A DNA stretch of 64,000 nucleotides, taken from the NCBI GenBank assembly GCA_030433275.1, contig JAUILK010000004.1, positions 62,001 to 126,000 on the forward strand, read 5' to 3'. Position numbers and translations under genes: made by a program. The notes beneath the pieces are model-generated. The model made no database searches and was not told where the DNA came from. It saw only the letters and a list, made by a program, of their open reading frames with translations. Source of the DNA: Gammaproteobacteria bacterium (GTDB lineage: Bacteria; Pseudomonadota; Gammaproteobacteria; Nitrococcales; Nitrococcaceae). Positions 11,635 through 20,147 of this stretch are shown here, piece by piece. Each line of letters opens with the position of its first letter. The stretch's first letter is position 1.

Positions 11635-13040
11635 GACTGTCCCTCACCGTGGCCTGTCTGCGTCTCGTCATTGGGTGGTGTCTGCGGTAGCAGGATACCT
11701 ACGGTCAATCGACTTGGTACCAGGTATTTTCGGGCAACCGCCTGCACGTTGGCGGCGCTCACCGCACGGATTTCGGCAGGATAAAGCTCAAGCATGTGCC
11801 AATCGACCCCGGCTGTCTCCAGCATACCGATCTGCATGGCCTGATAGAACATGGAGTCGAGCTGGTAGAGGTGATCCGCAAGCAGCAGATTCTTCGCCCG
11901 CTCGAGCGTTTCGGTATCCACTAACTCAATTTGCAGGCGCTGCACCTGCTCGCGCAACGCCTTTACCAGAGGGTCGGTGGCGACTTCAGCGTTGCTGGGC
12001 ACGGCGTCAAGCACGAACAGCGAATCCAGTCGCGCGACCGCGCTGTAGCCGGCACCGGCCGAGGCCGCAATGCGCTGATCCCGCACCAACTCTTGGGACA
12101 ATCTCGCCCCCTTACCGCCATCGAGAATGCTCGCCAACACCATGAGCGCGTAAACCTCGTCGCGCTGCTGGGCCGTTGCCGCCGAAGGCAATTGGTAGCC
12201 TAGTAGCACATAGGGTACTTTGGCATCCTTGCTGTGCATGACGAGGCGGCGCTCACCGGGCGCTTGCAGATAGTTCGCGCGGTGCGGATGCGTCGTGGCG
12301 CGTGCCGGGACTTTGCCAAAAGTCGCTTTAGCAAGGCGCACTACGCGCTCCGGGTGCACATCGCCGACGACAACCAGCAGGGCATTACCCGGAGCATACC
12401 ACTGGGTGTACCAGCCGCGCAGATCCGTCAGGGTGATGGCCTCGAGGTCCGCTTGCCAGCCGAGGCCGGGCCATGCATAGGGGCTTGCTGGATAAGCGAT
12501 GGTGTTGAAGTGCTCGCCGAAGCGCCTTCTGGGCTGATCCGTGACACGCATGCGCCGCTCTTCCATGACTACCTGGCGTTCTTTGGCCAGCTCTTGCGCG
12601 TCCAAAATCAGATTCTGCATTCGGTCAGCCTCGAGCCGAAAGGCGATTTCGAGCCGATCCGCTGCCATTTGTTGGAAATAAACCGTAAAATCCCGTCCGG
12701 TCATGGCGTTTTGGCGCCCTCCGTTGCGGGCGATTATGCGTAGCAACTCACCGGGTGGGTGTTTCGCGGTGCCTTTGAACATCATGTGCTCGAGTAGGTG
12801 CGAGATACCCGTGCGGCCAAGCTGCTCGTAGCTCGAACCCACGTGGTACCATACTTGCGAGACAGCTACTGGCGCCCGATGGTCTTCCCGAACGATAATG
12901 CGCATTCCATTGTCGAGCCGGTACTCGCTAGCCGGCCATTGTTCGGCATGGGGCGCGGAGTCGCCGTTACTGGCGCGCGCGGCACCCCATAGTAGTAGAC
13001 TCGCCAGTAGCATAATTGCGGCCGTTCTGGTCATGGACAC
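11631..13040 (-). CDS. M16 family zinc metallopeptidase (active subunit)
   Basis: A 469-residue periplasmic peptidase of the pitrilysin/PqqL-like family. After a signal peptide (about 1-23) the zinc-binding motif HLLEH occurs in GISHLLEHMMFKGT (about residue 85), with the distal glutamate expected about 75 residues on, near AQELAKERQVVMEE. It is translationally coupled to the downstream catalytically dead paralogue, so the pair likely forms a heterodimer. The gene is divergent from ftsY; this M16 pair beside ftsY is a recurrent gammaproteobacterial order. Confidence 0.92.
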   Translation of the reverse strand: MSMTRTAAIMLLASLLLWGAARASNGDSAPHAEQWPASEYRLDNGMRIIVREDHRAPVAVSQVWYHVGSSYEQLGRTGISHLLEHMMFKGTAKHPPGELLRIIARNGGRQNAMTGRDFTVYFQQMAADRLEIAFRLEADRMQNLILDAQELAKERQVVMEERRMRVTDQPRRRFGEHFNTIAYPASPYAWPGLGWQADLEAITLTDLRGWYTQWYAPGNALLVVVGDVHPERVVRLAKATFGKVPARATTHPHRANYLQAPGERRLVMHSKDAKVPYVLLGYQLPSAATAQQRDEVYALMVLASILDGGKGARLSQELVRDQRIAASAGAGYSAVARLDSLFVLDAVPSNAEVATDPLVKALREQVQRLQIELVDTETLERAKNLLLADHLYQLDSMFYQAMQIGMLETAGVDWHMLELYPAEIRAVSAANVQAVARKYLVPSRLTVGILLPQTPPNDETQTGHGEGQS

Positions 13041-13117
13041 TCACCTTACTCCCTTGGTTGTGCCGGCGTCTGGAAAGGAGTGGTAGGATACCATCCTCTT
13101 TTTGGGCAGCGATTGAT

Positions 13118-14200
13118 ATGAGTTCCATGCTGGGTTTTCGTCGTAAGAAGCACAGGAAAGATCGTACCGCCGAATCGGCCGAAAGCGCCGCGCCGACGCC
13201 GGAACGCAGTGAGGCGCCCGGGAGAAGTGAGCCGGCTGAACCAAGCCGCGCGGTTCAAGATGAAGGCAGGTCGCGGGCCGGTTGGCTCGACCGTCTGCAC
13301 TCGGGGTTGCGCAGGACCGGCAGCGGATTCTCGGCGTTATTCCTCGGCCGCAAAGCGATCGACCAGGAACTACTCGAGGAGTTGGAAACGCTGCTGCTCA
13401 TGGCCGACGTCGGTGTCGAGGCGACCCAACGCATCATCGATAACCTCACCGAGCGGCTAAAGCGCAATCAACTCGCCGATGCGACGGCCCTGCAAAATGC
13501 CTTGCGCGACGATATGATCGCGATTCTGGCACCGTGCACACAGCCGCTGGTCATCGATACTCGGCCCTATGTGATACTCACCGTCGGCGTCAACGGCGTA
13601 GGCAAGACCACGATCATCGGCAAGCTGGGGCGGCGCCTGCAGGATAATGGCTACGAGGTGATGCTCGCTGCCGGCGATACGTTTCGAGCGGCCGCCGTCG
13701 AGCAGCTCAAGATCTGGGGTGAGCGAGGTGGCATTCCGGTAATTGCTCAACCCACCGGTGCGGATGCCGCATCGGTGATCTATGATGCCCACCAGGCCGC
13801 TCTGGCCCGGGGTATTGGCGTTCTGATTGCCGACACCGCCGGCCGCCTGCATACACAGAGCAACCTCATGGATGAGCTCAGAAAAATCAAGCGCGTCCTC
13901 AGCAAACAGGATGCCGCTGCTCCCCATGAGGTGTTACTGGTCGTAGATGCCAGCACCGGCCAGAATGCATTGGCCCAGGCCCGTGAATTCCATGCGGCGG
14001 TAGGAGTGACCGGCATCGCCCTTACCAAGCTTGACGGCACCGCCAAGGGCGGTGTGATTTTCGCTATTGCTCAACAGCTCGGTCTACCCATTCGGTGCAT
14101 TGGCGTAGGCGAACAAATCGAGGACTTGCGGCCATTTACCGCTGAGGAATTCGTCGATGCCTTGCTCGCCGTGCCGGCGCAGGAGAGCGCAGCTGAATGA
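13118..14200 (+). CDS. ftsY: Signal recognition particle receptor FtsY
   Basis: SRP receptor GTPase that delivers ribosome-nascent chain complexes to the Sec translocon. An acidic and charged A domain (about residues 1-60) precedes the NG domain. The GTPase motifs are [22 protein letters not shown] and [10 protein letters not shown]. The start at 13118 ([11 protein letters not shown]) avoids overlap with the divergent M16 gene; the ATG at 13127 is an alternative. The 360-residue length is typical. It is followed by ftsE and ftsX with four-base overlaps. Confidence 0.96.
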   Translation: MSSMLGFRRKKHRKDRTAESAESAAPTPERSEAPGRSEPAEPSRAVQDEGRSRAGWLDRLHSGLRRTGSGFSALFLGRKAIDQELLEELETLLLMADVGVEATQRIIDNLTERLKRNQLADATALQNALRDDMIAILAPCTQPLVIDTRPYVILTVGVNGVGKTTIIGKLGRRLQDNGYEVMLAAGDTFRAAAVEQLKIWGERGGIPVIAQPTGADAASVIYDAHQAALARGIGVLIADTAGRLHTQSNLMDELRKIKRVLSKQDAAAPHEVLLVVDASTGQNALAQAREFHAAVGVTGIALTKLDGTAKGGVIFAIAQQLGLPIRCIGVGEQIEDLRPFTAEEFVDALLAVPAQESAAE

Positions 14201-14889
14201 TCCGATTGAATGGGGTCGGCAAGCGCTACCCCGGTGGCAAGGAAGCCCTGCGTAATATCTCGCTGCATATCAACCGCGGTGAACTGGTTTTCGTAACTGG
14301 ACACTCCGGCGCCGGAAAAAGTACGTTGCTTCGGCTGATTCCACTGCTGGAGCGACCGACGCGGGGGCAGATTTTCATAGCCAACGTGGGCCTGGCGCGA
14401 TTGCCACGCCGGCGCATCCCGCTGCTGCGCCGTGGCATCGGAATGATCTTTCAAGACCACCGCCTGCTCTATGACCGCCCAGTGTTCGACAATGTGGCTC
14501 TGCCGCTGACCATCATTGGAACGCCATACCGAGAAATCGGCCGCCGCGTTCGCGCTGCGCTCGATAAGGTGGGATTGCTGGATAAAGAGCGTCATTATCC
14601 GGTCATGCTCTCCAGCGGTGAACAGCAACGTGTCGGTATCGCGCGAGCGGTGGTTGCCCGCCCGCCCATACTTTTGGCCGACGAGCCCACGGGCAATCTC
14701 GATCCAGCGCTTTCGGGAGAGATCATGCGGTTGTTCGAGCAGTTCAACGAGCTCGGCGCCACGATGATGATCGCCAGCCACGACGTGACTTTGATTAACC
14801 GCCTAGGACATCGACGCCTGACACTGGCCGATGGCAAGCTGGTTGATGACGGCCTGGGCGCGGCGCCAGGGGATTTAATGCGTCGATGA
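14197..14889 (+). CDS. ftsE: Cell division ATP-binding protein FtsE
   Basis: ABC-type ATPase that with FtsX regulates septal peptidoglycan hydrolases through the divisome. The 230 residues carry Walker A (GHSGAGKST), the Q-loop region (GMIFQDHRLL), the signature LSSGEQQR and Walker B (PILLADEPTG). The start overlaps the ftsY stop (ATGA), and its stop overlaps the ftsX start, indicating tight translational coupling. Confidence 0.97.
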   Translation: MIRLNGVGKRYPGGKEALRNISLHINRGELVFVTGHSGAGKSTLLRLIPLLERPTRGQIFIANVGLARLPRRRIPLLRRGIGMIFQDHRLLYDRPVFDNVALPLTIIGTPYREIGRRVRAALDKVGLLDKERHYPVMLSSGEQQRVGIARAVVARPPILLADEPTGNLDPALSGEIMRLFEQFNELGATMMIASHDVTLINRLGHRRLTLADGKLVDDGLGAAPGDLMRR

Positions 14890-15830
14890 AGCCACATCAG
14901 CTGCATGGCCGCCGCTATTTCAAAGTCTGGCTCGCCCATCACGCGCGGGCTTTGCTGGGTTCGCTGGGAGTGTTTACCCGCAACCGAATACCGAGCCTGA
15001 TGACGGCCGGCGTGATTGGTATCGCGCTTGCATTGCCGGCCGCCTTTCTTGTGCTGTTGGATAACATCCAGGCACTGGCCGGTGGTTGGCGAGGGCAACC
15101 GCACGCCTCGTTGTTTCTCAAACGTGATTTAGATGCCGAGCAGGTAACGCGGCTCGCGCAGCAAATTGGCGCCCGCAAAGGCGTTATTGACGTGCGGATC
15201 ATCACCCCAGAGCAAGGCTTGGAGGAGCTTCGCGAACTCTCGGGTTTTCGCCAAGTGCTAGCCTTGCTGCCGAGGAACCCCTTGCCACCCGTCATCGAGG
15301 TGGAGCCGATCGGCGCGCTGAACCCCGCGCAGGTGGACTCGCTCATCGACGAGTTGGCTGCATTACCGAGTGTCGTGCGTATCCGTCTGGATCGAGATTG
15401 GCTGCGACGCCTACACGCCATTCTTTATCTGTTCGAACGTGGTACATGGGTGGTGGCCGCACTGCTCGGTATCACGGTCATCTTGGTGGTGGGGAACACC
15501 ATCCGGCTCGACATCGAAAACCGCCGTGATGAAATCGTTATCGTCAAACTGATCGGTGCCACCGATGCTTTCGTTCGCCGTCCTTTCCTCTACTCGGGGC
15601 TGTGGCACGGGCTTGCAGGCGGGCTGCTCGCCTGTCTGCTGGTGGAAACGGGGCGATTGTTGCTGACCGATCCGGCCAGCCATCTGGCGAGCCTCTACGG
15701 CAGTCGTTTTGAGCTGACCGGACTTGGCTTCTCCGGTGGCTTCACCCTGCTCGGTTGCGGGGCGTTTCTGGGTTTGGTCGGTTCGCGGCTGGCTGTGGGC
15801 CGGCATTTGAGCGCGATTGAGCCACGCTAG
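14886..15830 (+). CDS. ftsX: Cell division protein FtsX
   Basis: Membrane partner of FtsE. The 314 residues have a cytoplasmic N terminus, a first membrane segment (about 38-58), and a large periplasmic domain (about 60-200) that in other bacteria binds amidase activators such as EnvC. Three more membrane segments follow at the C terminus, ending in the conserved AVGRHLSAIEPR. It completes the ftsY-ftsE-ftsX cluster, which is followed by rpoH as in E. coli. Confidence 0.95.
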   Translation: MKPHQLHGRRYFKVWLAHHARALLGSLGVFTRNRIPSLMTAGVIGIALALPAAFLVLLDNIQALAGGWRGQPHASLFLKRDLDAEQVTRLAQQIGARKGVIDVRIITPEQGLEELRELSGFRQVLALLPRNPLPPVIEVEPIGALNPAQVDSLIDELAALPSVVRIRLDRDWLRRLHAILYLFERGTWVVAALLGITVILVVGNTIRLDIENRRDEIVIVKLIGATDAFVRRPFLYSGLWHGLAGGLLACLLVETGRLLLTDPASHLASLYGSRFELTGLGFSGGFTLLGCGAFLGLVGSRLAVGRHLSAIEPR

Positions 15831-15898
15831 CGCGCCTCCTTCAGCAGCAGCCCGAATGTGGTGATGCGGCGAATTGCATCGCCTTCTGCTCATTGGCC

Positions 15899-15926
15899 CT
15901 TGAATTATTGTCCGTTGTCCCCATCC
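15899..15926 (+). promoter_or_regulatory. Candidate sigma32-type promoter upstream of rpoH
   Basis: CTTGAA at 15899-15904 and CCCCATCC at 15919-15926 are separated by 14 bases, close to the heat-shock sigma consensus CTTGAAA-N(11-15)-CCCCATNT. It points towards rpoH about 230 bases upstream of the start codon. If functional it would allow rpoH to be transcribed by its own product. Confidence 0.5.
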
Positions 15927-16043
15927 AATTACGGATGACCAAAGCAAGGGGCTCTGGTTCAATAACTTGTTTATCGACGGCTCCGATAAACCGCTTTGCG
16001 CCATACGTGAACGGGAATGTATCGAGCGTGCCTTCAATGCCTG

Positions 16044-16071
16044 GGAACTTTGCATGACTTAGGCCCTCGAA
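16044..16071 (+). promoter_or_regulatory. Candidate sigmaE (RpoE) promoter of rpoH
   Basis: GGAACTT at 16044-16050 and TCGAA at 16067-16071 are separated by 16 bases. Both boxes match the extracytoplasmic-stress sigmaE consensus (GGAACTT, then TCNAA or TCTGA). It lies about 80 bases upstream of the rpoH ATG. E. coli rpoH also has a sigmaE-dependent promoter, so the placement makes biological sense. Confidence 0.7.
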
Positions 16072-16154
16072 TAAAACGAAGCAACGGTAAAATGACAACC
16101 ATCGTGAGAGTCGGTCTGGAAAGCGCTCACCGGCCACGACCAAAGGGAAGCGAA

Positions 16155-17033
16155 ATGGAAACGACCAACGCGCTGGTGCGATTCGAGCTCAACACATTGC
16201 CGCTTAAAGTCGGCAGCGAGGAGCATTACATTCAGACGGTCAATCGCCTGCCGACGCTCAGCGTCGAGGAGGAGTATCAATTGGCGCGTCGCTACCGCGA
16301 TCATAATGACCTCGAGGCCGCGCGTGGGTTGGTCCTGTCGCATCTACGATTCGTGGTCCACATCGCGCGTGGTTATAAGGGTTATGGCTTGCCCCTTACC
16401 GATCTGGTCCAGGAAGGCAACATCGGTTTGATGAAGGCGGTCAAGCGGTTCGATCCGGCAGTTGGGGTGCGTCTGGTCTCTTTTGCCGTGCACTGGATCC
16501 GCGCCGAGATCCATGAGTTCATTCTGCGCAACTGGCGTATCGTCAAAGTCGCCACGACCAAGGCGCAGCGCAAGCTGTTCTTTAATTTGCGCGGCGCCAA
16601 AAAGCGCCTCGGTTGGTTGAACCGCGCAGAGGTCGATGCCGTGGCCAATGACCTTGGTGTCAGGCCCGAGACCGTGCAGGAGATGGAATCGCGGCTCTCA
16701 GGCCAGGAAGTGAGCTTCGATCCGGTAGTGGAGGCGGGTGAGGACGACGAAGTCGTACGCGCGCCGGCGGCCTATCTTAGGGACCAATGCTTGAATCCGG
16801 CCGAGGAGGTCGAGTCGCGCGATTGGCAGGTCCACCAAAGCGAATCGCTCGCGACCGCGCTTGCGGATCTGGACGAGCGTAGTCGCGCCATCGTGCATGA
16901 GCGTTGGCTCAATGAGCCCAAGGCGACGCTGCAAGAGCTTGCCGAGCGCTACTCGGTCTCCGCCGAGCGCATCCGCCAGCTGGAGAAAAACGCCCTGAAG
17001 AAGTTGCGCTTAGCCATGGGCGCTCCGGCCTAA
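16155..17033 (+). CDS. rpoH: RNA polymerase heat-shock sigma factor RpoH (sigma32)
   Basis: Alternative sigma factor directing transcription of heat-shock genes. The 292 residues begin [16 protein letters not shown] after a good ribosome binding site, so the in-frame ATGs further upstream were not used. Region 2 motifs ([20 protein letters not shown]), the diagnostic RpoH box [10 protein letters not shown] (about residue 140) and a region 4 helix-turn-helix at the C terminus are all present. It follows ftsYEX, as in E. coli, and has candidate sigmaE and sigma32 promoters upstream. Confidence 0.97.
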   Translation: METTNALVRFELNTLPLKVGSEEHYIQTVNRLPTLSVEEEYQLARRYRDHNDLEAARGLVLSHLRFVVHIARGYKGYGLPLTDLVQEGNIGLMKAVKRFDPAVGVRLVSFAVHWIRAEIHEFILRNWRIVKVATTKAQRKLFFNLRGAKKRLGWLNRAEVDAVANDLGVRPETVQEMESRLSGQEVSFDPVVEAGEDDEVVRAPAAYLRDQCLNPAEEVESRDWQVHQSESLATALADLDERSRAIVHERWLNEPKATLQELAERYSVSAERIRQLEKNALKKLRLAMGAPA

Positions 17034-17158
17034 ACGCCACGCGAGTGCTCCCTTTGTTGCAGAGGACATCGGGTTGACCAGTTTAATGCTATGGAGCGTT
17101 TGCCGCCGAAGGCATTGCCAATTTTTGGGATGATGTCAGGAAACAGCTCGCGTCCCGC

Positions 17159-17398
17159 TCAACCGGAAAATCGGGTATCCGAATCCCAAGGTTGGGAGCG
17201 GGCAAGGCGCTGGCGGAGTTCCGCCTCAGTCAGTGCATCGACTTCTCGATGCGCTTCCAGGCGCGTGGTAGCCGCCATGACGGCTTTACGGGTTTCTCCA
17301 TCCCCTTCGGGCATGAATAACAGTACCTGAATACCATAGGACTCGTGTCCCACCACGGCATCCCAGCGCTTTCCACCCTGGTCACGAAAAGCTCGCAT
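17159..17398 (-). CDS. Small conserved protein of unknown function
   Basis: A 79-residue acidic-to-neutral soluble protein with no signal peptide or membrane segment. It reads like a short protein I have seen next to housekeeping genes in other proteobacteria, with the pattern GKRWDAVVGHESYG followed by VLLFMPEG and a C-terminal LTEAELRQRLARSQPW. I know no assigned function. It lies just upstream of radC on the same strand (about 30 bases past the radC 3' side), so the two may be neighbours by chance or share termination signals. Confidence 0.6.
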   Translation of the reverse strand: MRAFRDQGGKRWDAVVGHESYGIQVLLFMPEGDGETRKAVMAATTRLEAHREVDALTEAELRQRLARSQPWDSDTRFSG

Positions 17399-17430
17399 AT
17401 GTCCAACTAGGTCTCATCGTTTGGAAAGCC

Positions 17431-18105
17431 CTACATTAAACCGCGCTCGGCCAGTGAGACCACATCACCATCGCCCACTACGAAATGGTCCAAAAGCCGG
17501 ATATCGACCAGTGCGAGCGCTTCCCGCAAGCGCTGGGTCAACAAAGCATCCGCGCGGCTTGGTTCCGCTACACCCGAGGGGTGATTGTGGGCGACGATCA
17601 ATGCCGCGGCGTTGTGTTCCAGGGCGCATCGAACGACCTCCCGAGGATAGACGCTGGCAGCATCGATTGTGCCACGAAACAGTTCTTCGAAAGCGATCAG
17701 ACGATTCCGATTATCCAGGAACAAACAGCTGAACACCTCGTAAGGATAGCCGCGCAGTCGAGTCTGCAAAAAGCGCCGGGTATCCTCAGGGTTGGCGAAG
17801 GTGTCGCCGCGCTGCAATCGCTCTCCGAGATGGCGCCGACCCATCTCCAATACCGCCTGGAGCTGGGCGAACTTCGCCGGCCCCAATCCTCTGCGCGTGC
17901 AGAAACGGTCTAAATCGGCCTCTAAAAGAGCACGCAATCCACCGAAATCGGCAAGCAGCTCCCGTGCCAAATCCACCGCAGTCCGGCCGGGCCGCCCGGT
18001 GCGCAAAAAGATGGCCAGCAATTCGGCATCGGATAGCGCTGGGGCGCCGCGCAGCAGCAACTTCTCCCGAGGCCGCTCGGCCGCCGGCCAATCGGTAATC
18101 GCCAT
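17431..18105 (-). CDS. radC: RadC family JAMM/MPN-domain protein
   Basis: A 224-residue protein with an N-terminal helix-hairpin-helix region (about 40-80) and a C-terminal JAB1/MPN domain. The metal motif is complete: [14 protein letters not shown] (about residues 170-185). RadC was named for a supposed DNA repair role that is now doubted; the metal centre suggests a hydrolase whose substrate is unknown. The start has a strong ribosome binding site (GGGAGGG). It is divergent from coaBC, the usual chromosomal neighbour. Confidence 0.94.
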   Translation of the reverse strand: MAITDWPAAERPREKLLLRGAPALSDAELLAIFLRTGRPGRTAVDLARELLADFGGLRALLEADLDRFCTRRGLGPAKFAQLQAVLEMGRRHLGERLQRGDTFANPEDTRRFLQTRLRGYPYEVFSCLFLDNRNRLIAFEELFRGTIDAASVYPREVVRCALEHNAAALIVAHNHPSGVAEPSRADALLTQRLREALALVDIRLLDHFVVGDGDVVSLAERGLM

Positions 18106-18323
18106 GGCAACCCTCCCTAGTCACCGTTTGCTTGCAAGGGGCGTTGCGGGCCTTGCCAAGCACAGTGGTGATTCTACACTTGATTGCTGCGCGCCCGCAT
18201 CCTGCCCGGAGTCGATGCTCGAACCGACCGGGTGTCCAGCTCGTGTATGAGCGCACTCGGAGTGCTGCAATACACCGCCGCCACCCCGCCTTCGAACTCG
18301 CAATGCGGCGTTGCAGACAAGTC

Positions 18324-18335
18324 CTGATTAATCAG
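18324..18335. promoter_or_regulatory. Perfect 12-base palindrome upstream of coaBC
   Basis: CTGATTAATCAG is a perfect palindrome in the 285-base divergent region between radC and coaBC, about 55 bases before the coaBC start and just before a T-rich run (18339-18346) and a TAGATAATC stretch that could serve as a -10 region. Its position suggests an operator, but no regulator is implied by sequence alone. Confidence 0.3.
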
Positions 18336-18390
18336 ATCGTTTTTTTTAGATAATCTGTAGCGTTGTTTCTGAACCGAGAGCATTGATCCC

Positions 18391-19620
18391 ATGCATCATG
18401 CCCTTACCGCACGCCATATCTTACTCGGCGTTACCGGTGGCATTGCGGCTTATAAGAGCCCCGATTTGGTGCGGCGGCTTCGCGAGGTCGGCGCCGAGGT
18501 GCGCATTGCTATGACCAGTGCCGCCACGGAGTTCGTCCGCCCGCTGACTTTTCAAGCGGTTTCGGGTAAGCCCGTGCATTGCGACCTGCTGGATCTGACC
18601 GCTGAGGCCGCTATGGGCCATATTGAGCTTGCCCGTTGGGCCGAGTTGGTTCTGGTGGCGCCGGCCAGCGCGAATTTTATGGCACGGCTGGCCCACGGCC
18701 ATGCCGACGACCTGCTGACCACCTTGTGCCTTGCTACGCGCGCCCGCATCGTACTTGCCCCGGCCATGAACCAAACCATGTGGGCCCACGTGGCGACTCA
18801 GGCCAATCGAGTCCAGCTCGAAGCACGCGGAGTGCATCTTCTGGGTCCCGGCTGGGGTGACCAGGCATGCGGCGAGATAGGCTCCGGGCGTATGCTGGAG
18901 CCGGCCGCCATAGTGGCGGAACTGAGTGAGTTCTACTCGCATGGCGCGTTGCAGGGCTGCACGGTCGTGATCACCGCCGGCCCGACCCGCGAGGCGATCG
19001 ATCCGGTGCGCTTCATCAGCAATCGCAGCTCCGGGAAAATGGGTTTCGAGTTGGCTGCGGCCGCCCGGCAGGCCGGTGCACGGGTGACCGTAATCGCCGG
19101 TCCCTCCGGGGAGCCCCTTGCCGCGGGCATTGAGCGCCTGGATGTGGAAACGGCGCAGCAGATGTACGAAACGGTCATGCAGCACATCGAGGACTGCGAT
19201 ATCTTTATCGGCGCGGCGGCTGTGGCCGATTACCGGCCCGCGACGCGATCCGCCGAAAAGATCAAGAAGAAGGAGGCGGCGCTTAGTTTACGCTTGGTAC
19301 GAAACCCGGATATCGTGCAAGCGGTTGCAGCGCTTGACCAGGGGCGGCCATTTACGGTGGGCTTTGCTGCGGAAACCCATCGGCTAGGGGAGCATGCCGA
19401 GCACAAGCGCCGCCAAAAACAATTGGATATGATCGCCGCCAATTGGGTGGGGCGGCCGGGCTTAGGTTTCGATAGCACGAGCAACGCCCTGGAGGTCTTC
19501 TGGGAAGGGGGGCATGTAAGCATTGTCCAAGCCGCGAAAGCCCAGGTGGCCCGACATCTCATCGAGATCATCAGCGAGCGTTTCCATGCACAAAGTTCAG
19601 CTGCGCATTCTGGATCCTAG
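18391..19620 (+). CDS. coaBC: Bifunctional phosphopantothenoylcysteine decarboxylase/synthetase
   Basis: Catalyses two steps of coenzyme A synthesis: CTP-dependent joining of cysteine to 4'-phosphopantothenate, then flavin-dependent decarboxylation. In 409 residues the N-terminal CoaC flavoprotein domain shows [28 protein letters not shown] and the active-site [10 protein letters not shown]. The CoaB domain begins near residue 190 with GPTREAIDP and [11 protein letters not shown], and has the lysine motif KIKKKEA. dut overlaps its 3' end, the standard coaBC-dut arrangement. Confidence 0.97.
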   Translation: MHHALTARHILLGVTGGIAAYKSPDLVRRLREVGAEVRIAMTSAATEFVRPLTFQAVSGKPVHCDLLDLTAEAAMGHIELARWAELVLVAPASANFMARLAHGHADDLLTTLCLATRARIVLAPAMNQTMWAHVATQANRVQLEARGVHLLGPGWGDQACGEIGSGRMLEPAAIVAELSEFYSHGALQGCTVVITAGPTREAIDPVRFISNRSSGKMGFELAAAARQAGARVTVIAGPSGEPLAAGIERLDVETAQQMYETVMQHIEDCDIFIGAAAVADYRPATRSAEKIKKKEAALSLRLVRNPDIVQAVAALDQGRPFTVGFAAETHRLGEHAEHKRRQKQLDMIAANWVGRPGLGFDSTSNALEVFWEGGHVSIVQAAKAQVARHLIEIISERFHAQSSAAHSGS

Positions 19621-20041
19621 GCTCGAACGCGAGTTCACTTTGCCGGAGTATGCTACGGACGGCTCGGCGGGGCTCGATCTGCGTGCCTGTCTCGAAGTTC
19701 CTTTGACGCTTGGAGCTGACCAGACCGAACTGATACCCACCGGCATCGCGGTACACATCGGCAATGCCGGCTTCGCGGCGCTTATCCTGCCGCGCTCAGG
19801 CTTGGGTCATAAGCACGGCATCGTACTTGGCAATCTGGTGGGTCTGATTGATTCCGACTATCAGGGCCAAATCTTTGTTTCCTGCTGGAACCGAGGCATG
19901 AAACCATTCACTATCGAACCGGGGGAACGCATTGCGCAGCTCATTTTCGTCCCGGTGGCCCGACCCGCGCTCGAACTTGTGGAGGCGTTCGATCCCAGCA
20001 GGCGAGGCGAACGCGGGTTCGGACATTCTGGGCGTCATTAG
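19586..20041 (+). CDS. dut: Deoxyuridine 5'-triphosphate nucleotidohydrolase
   Basis: Hydrolyses dUTP to dUMP, keeping uracil out of DNA and feeding dTMP synthesis. The start at 19586 ([13 protein letters not shown]) matches the family; it lies inside the 3' end of coaBC in another frame, an overlap of about 35 bases. The 151 residues carry all five trimeric dUTPase motifs: [39 protein letters not shown] and the C-terminal [10 protein letters not shown]. Confidence 0.97.
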   Translation: MHKVQLRILDPRLEREFTLPEYATDGSAGLDLRACLEVPLTLGADQTELIPTGIAVHIGNAGFAALILPRSGLGHKHGIVLGNLVGLIDSDYQGQIFVSCWNRGMKPFTIEPGERIAQLIFVPVARPALELVEAFDPSRRGERGFGHSGRH

Positions 20042-20147
20042 CCTATTAAAGATCGTCGAACTCGGTTCGAGAAGCGCGAGTCGGTCAATCGCTAGCCGGC
20101 GCTGAGTAAAGTACAGATAAACGCCATCAAGTAGCTCGGGTAATGCC

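Larger units (their letters stand above)
15831..16154 (+). other. Leader and control region of rpoH
   Basis: About 320 bases between ftsX and rpoH without a convincing gene. It contains two stress-type promoter candidates on the plus strand (15899-15926 and 16044-16071), described separately, and the ribosome binding site AAGGGAAG just before the rpoH ATG. The length and content fit a multi-promoter control region like that known upstream of E. coli rpoH. Confidence 0.7.
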
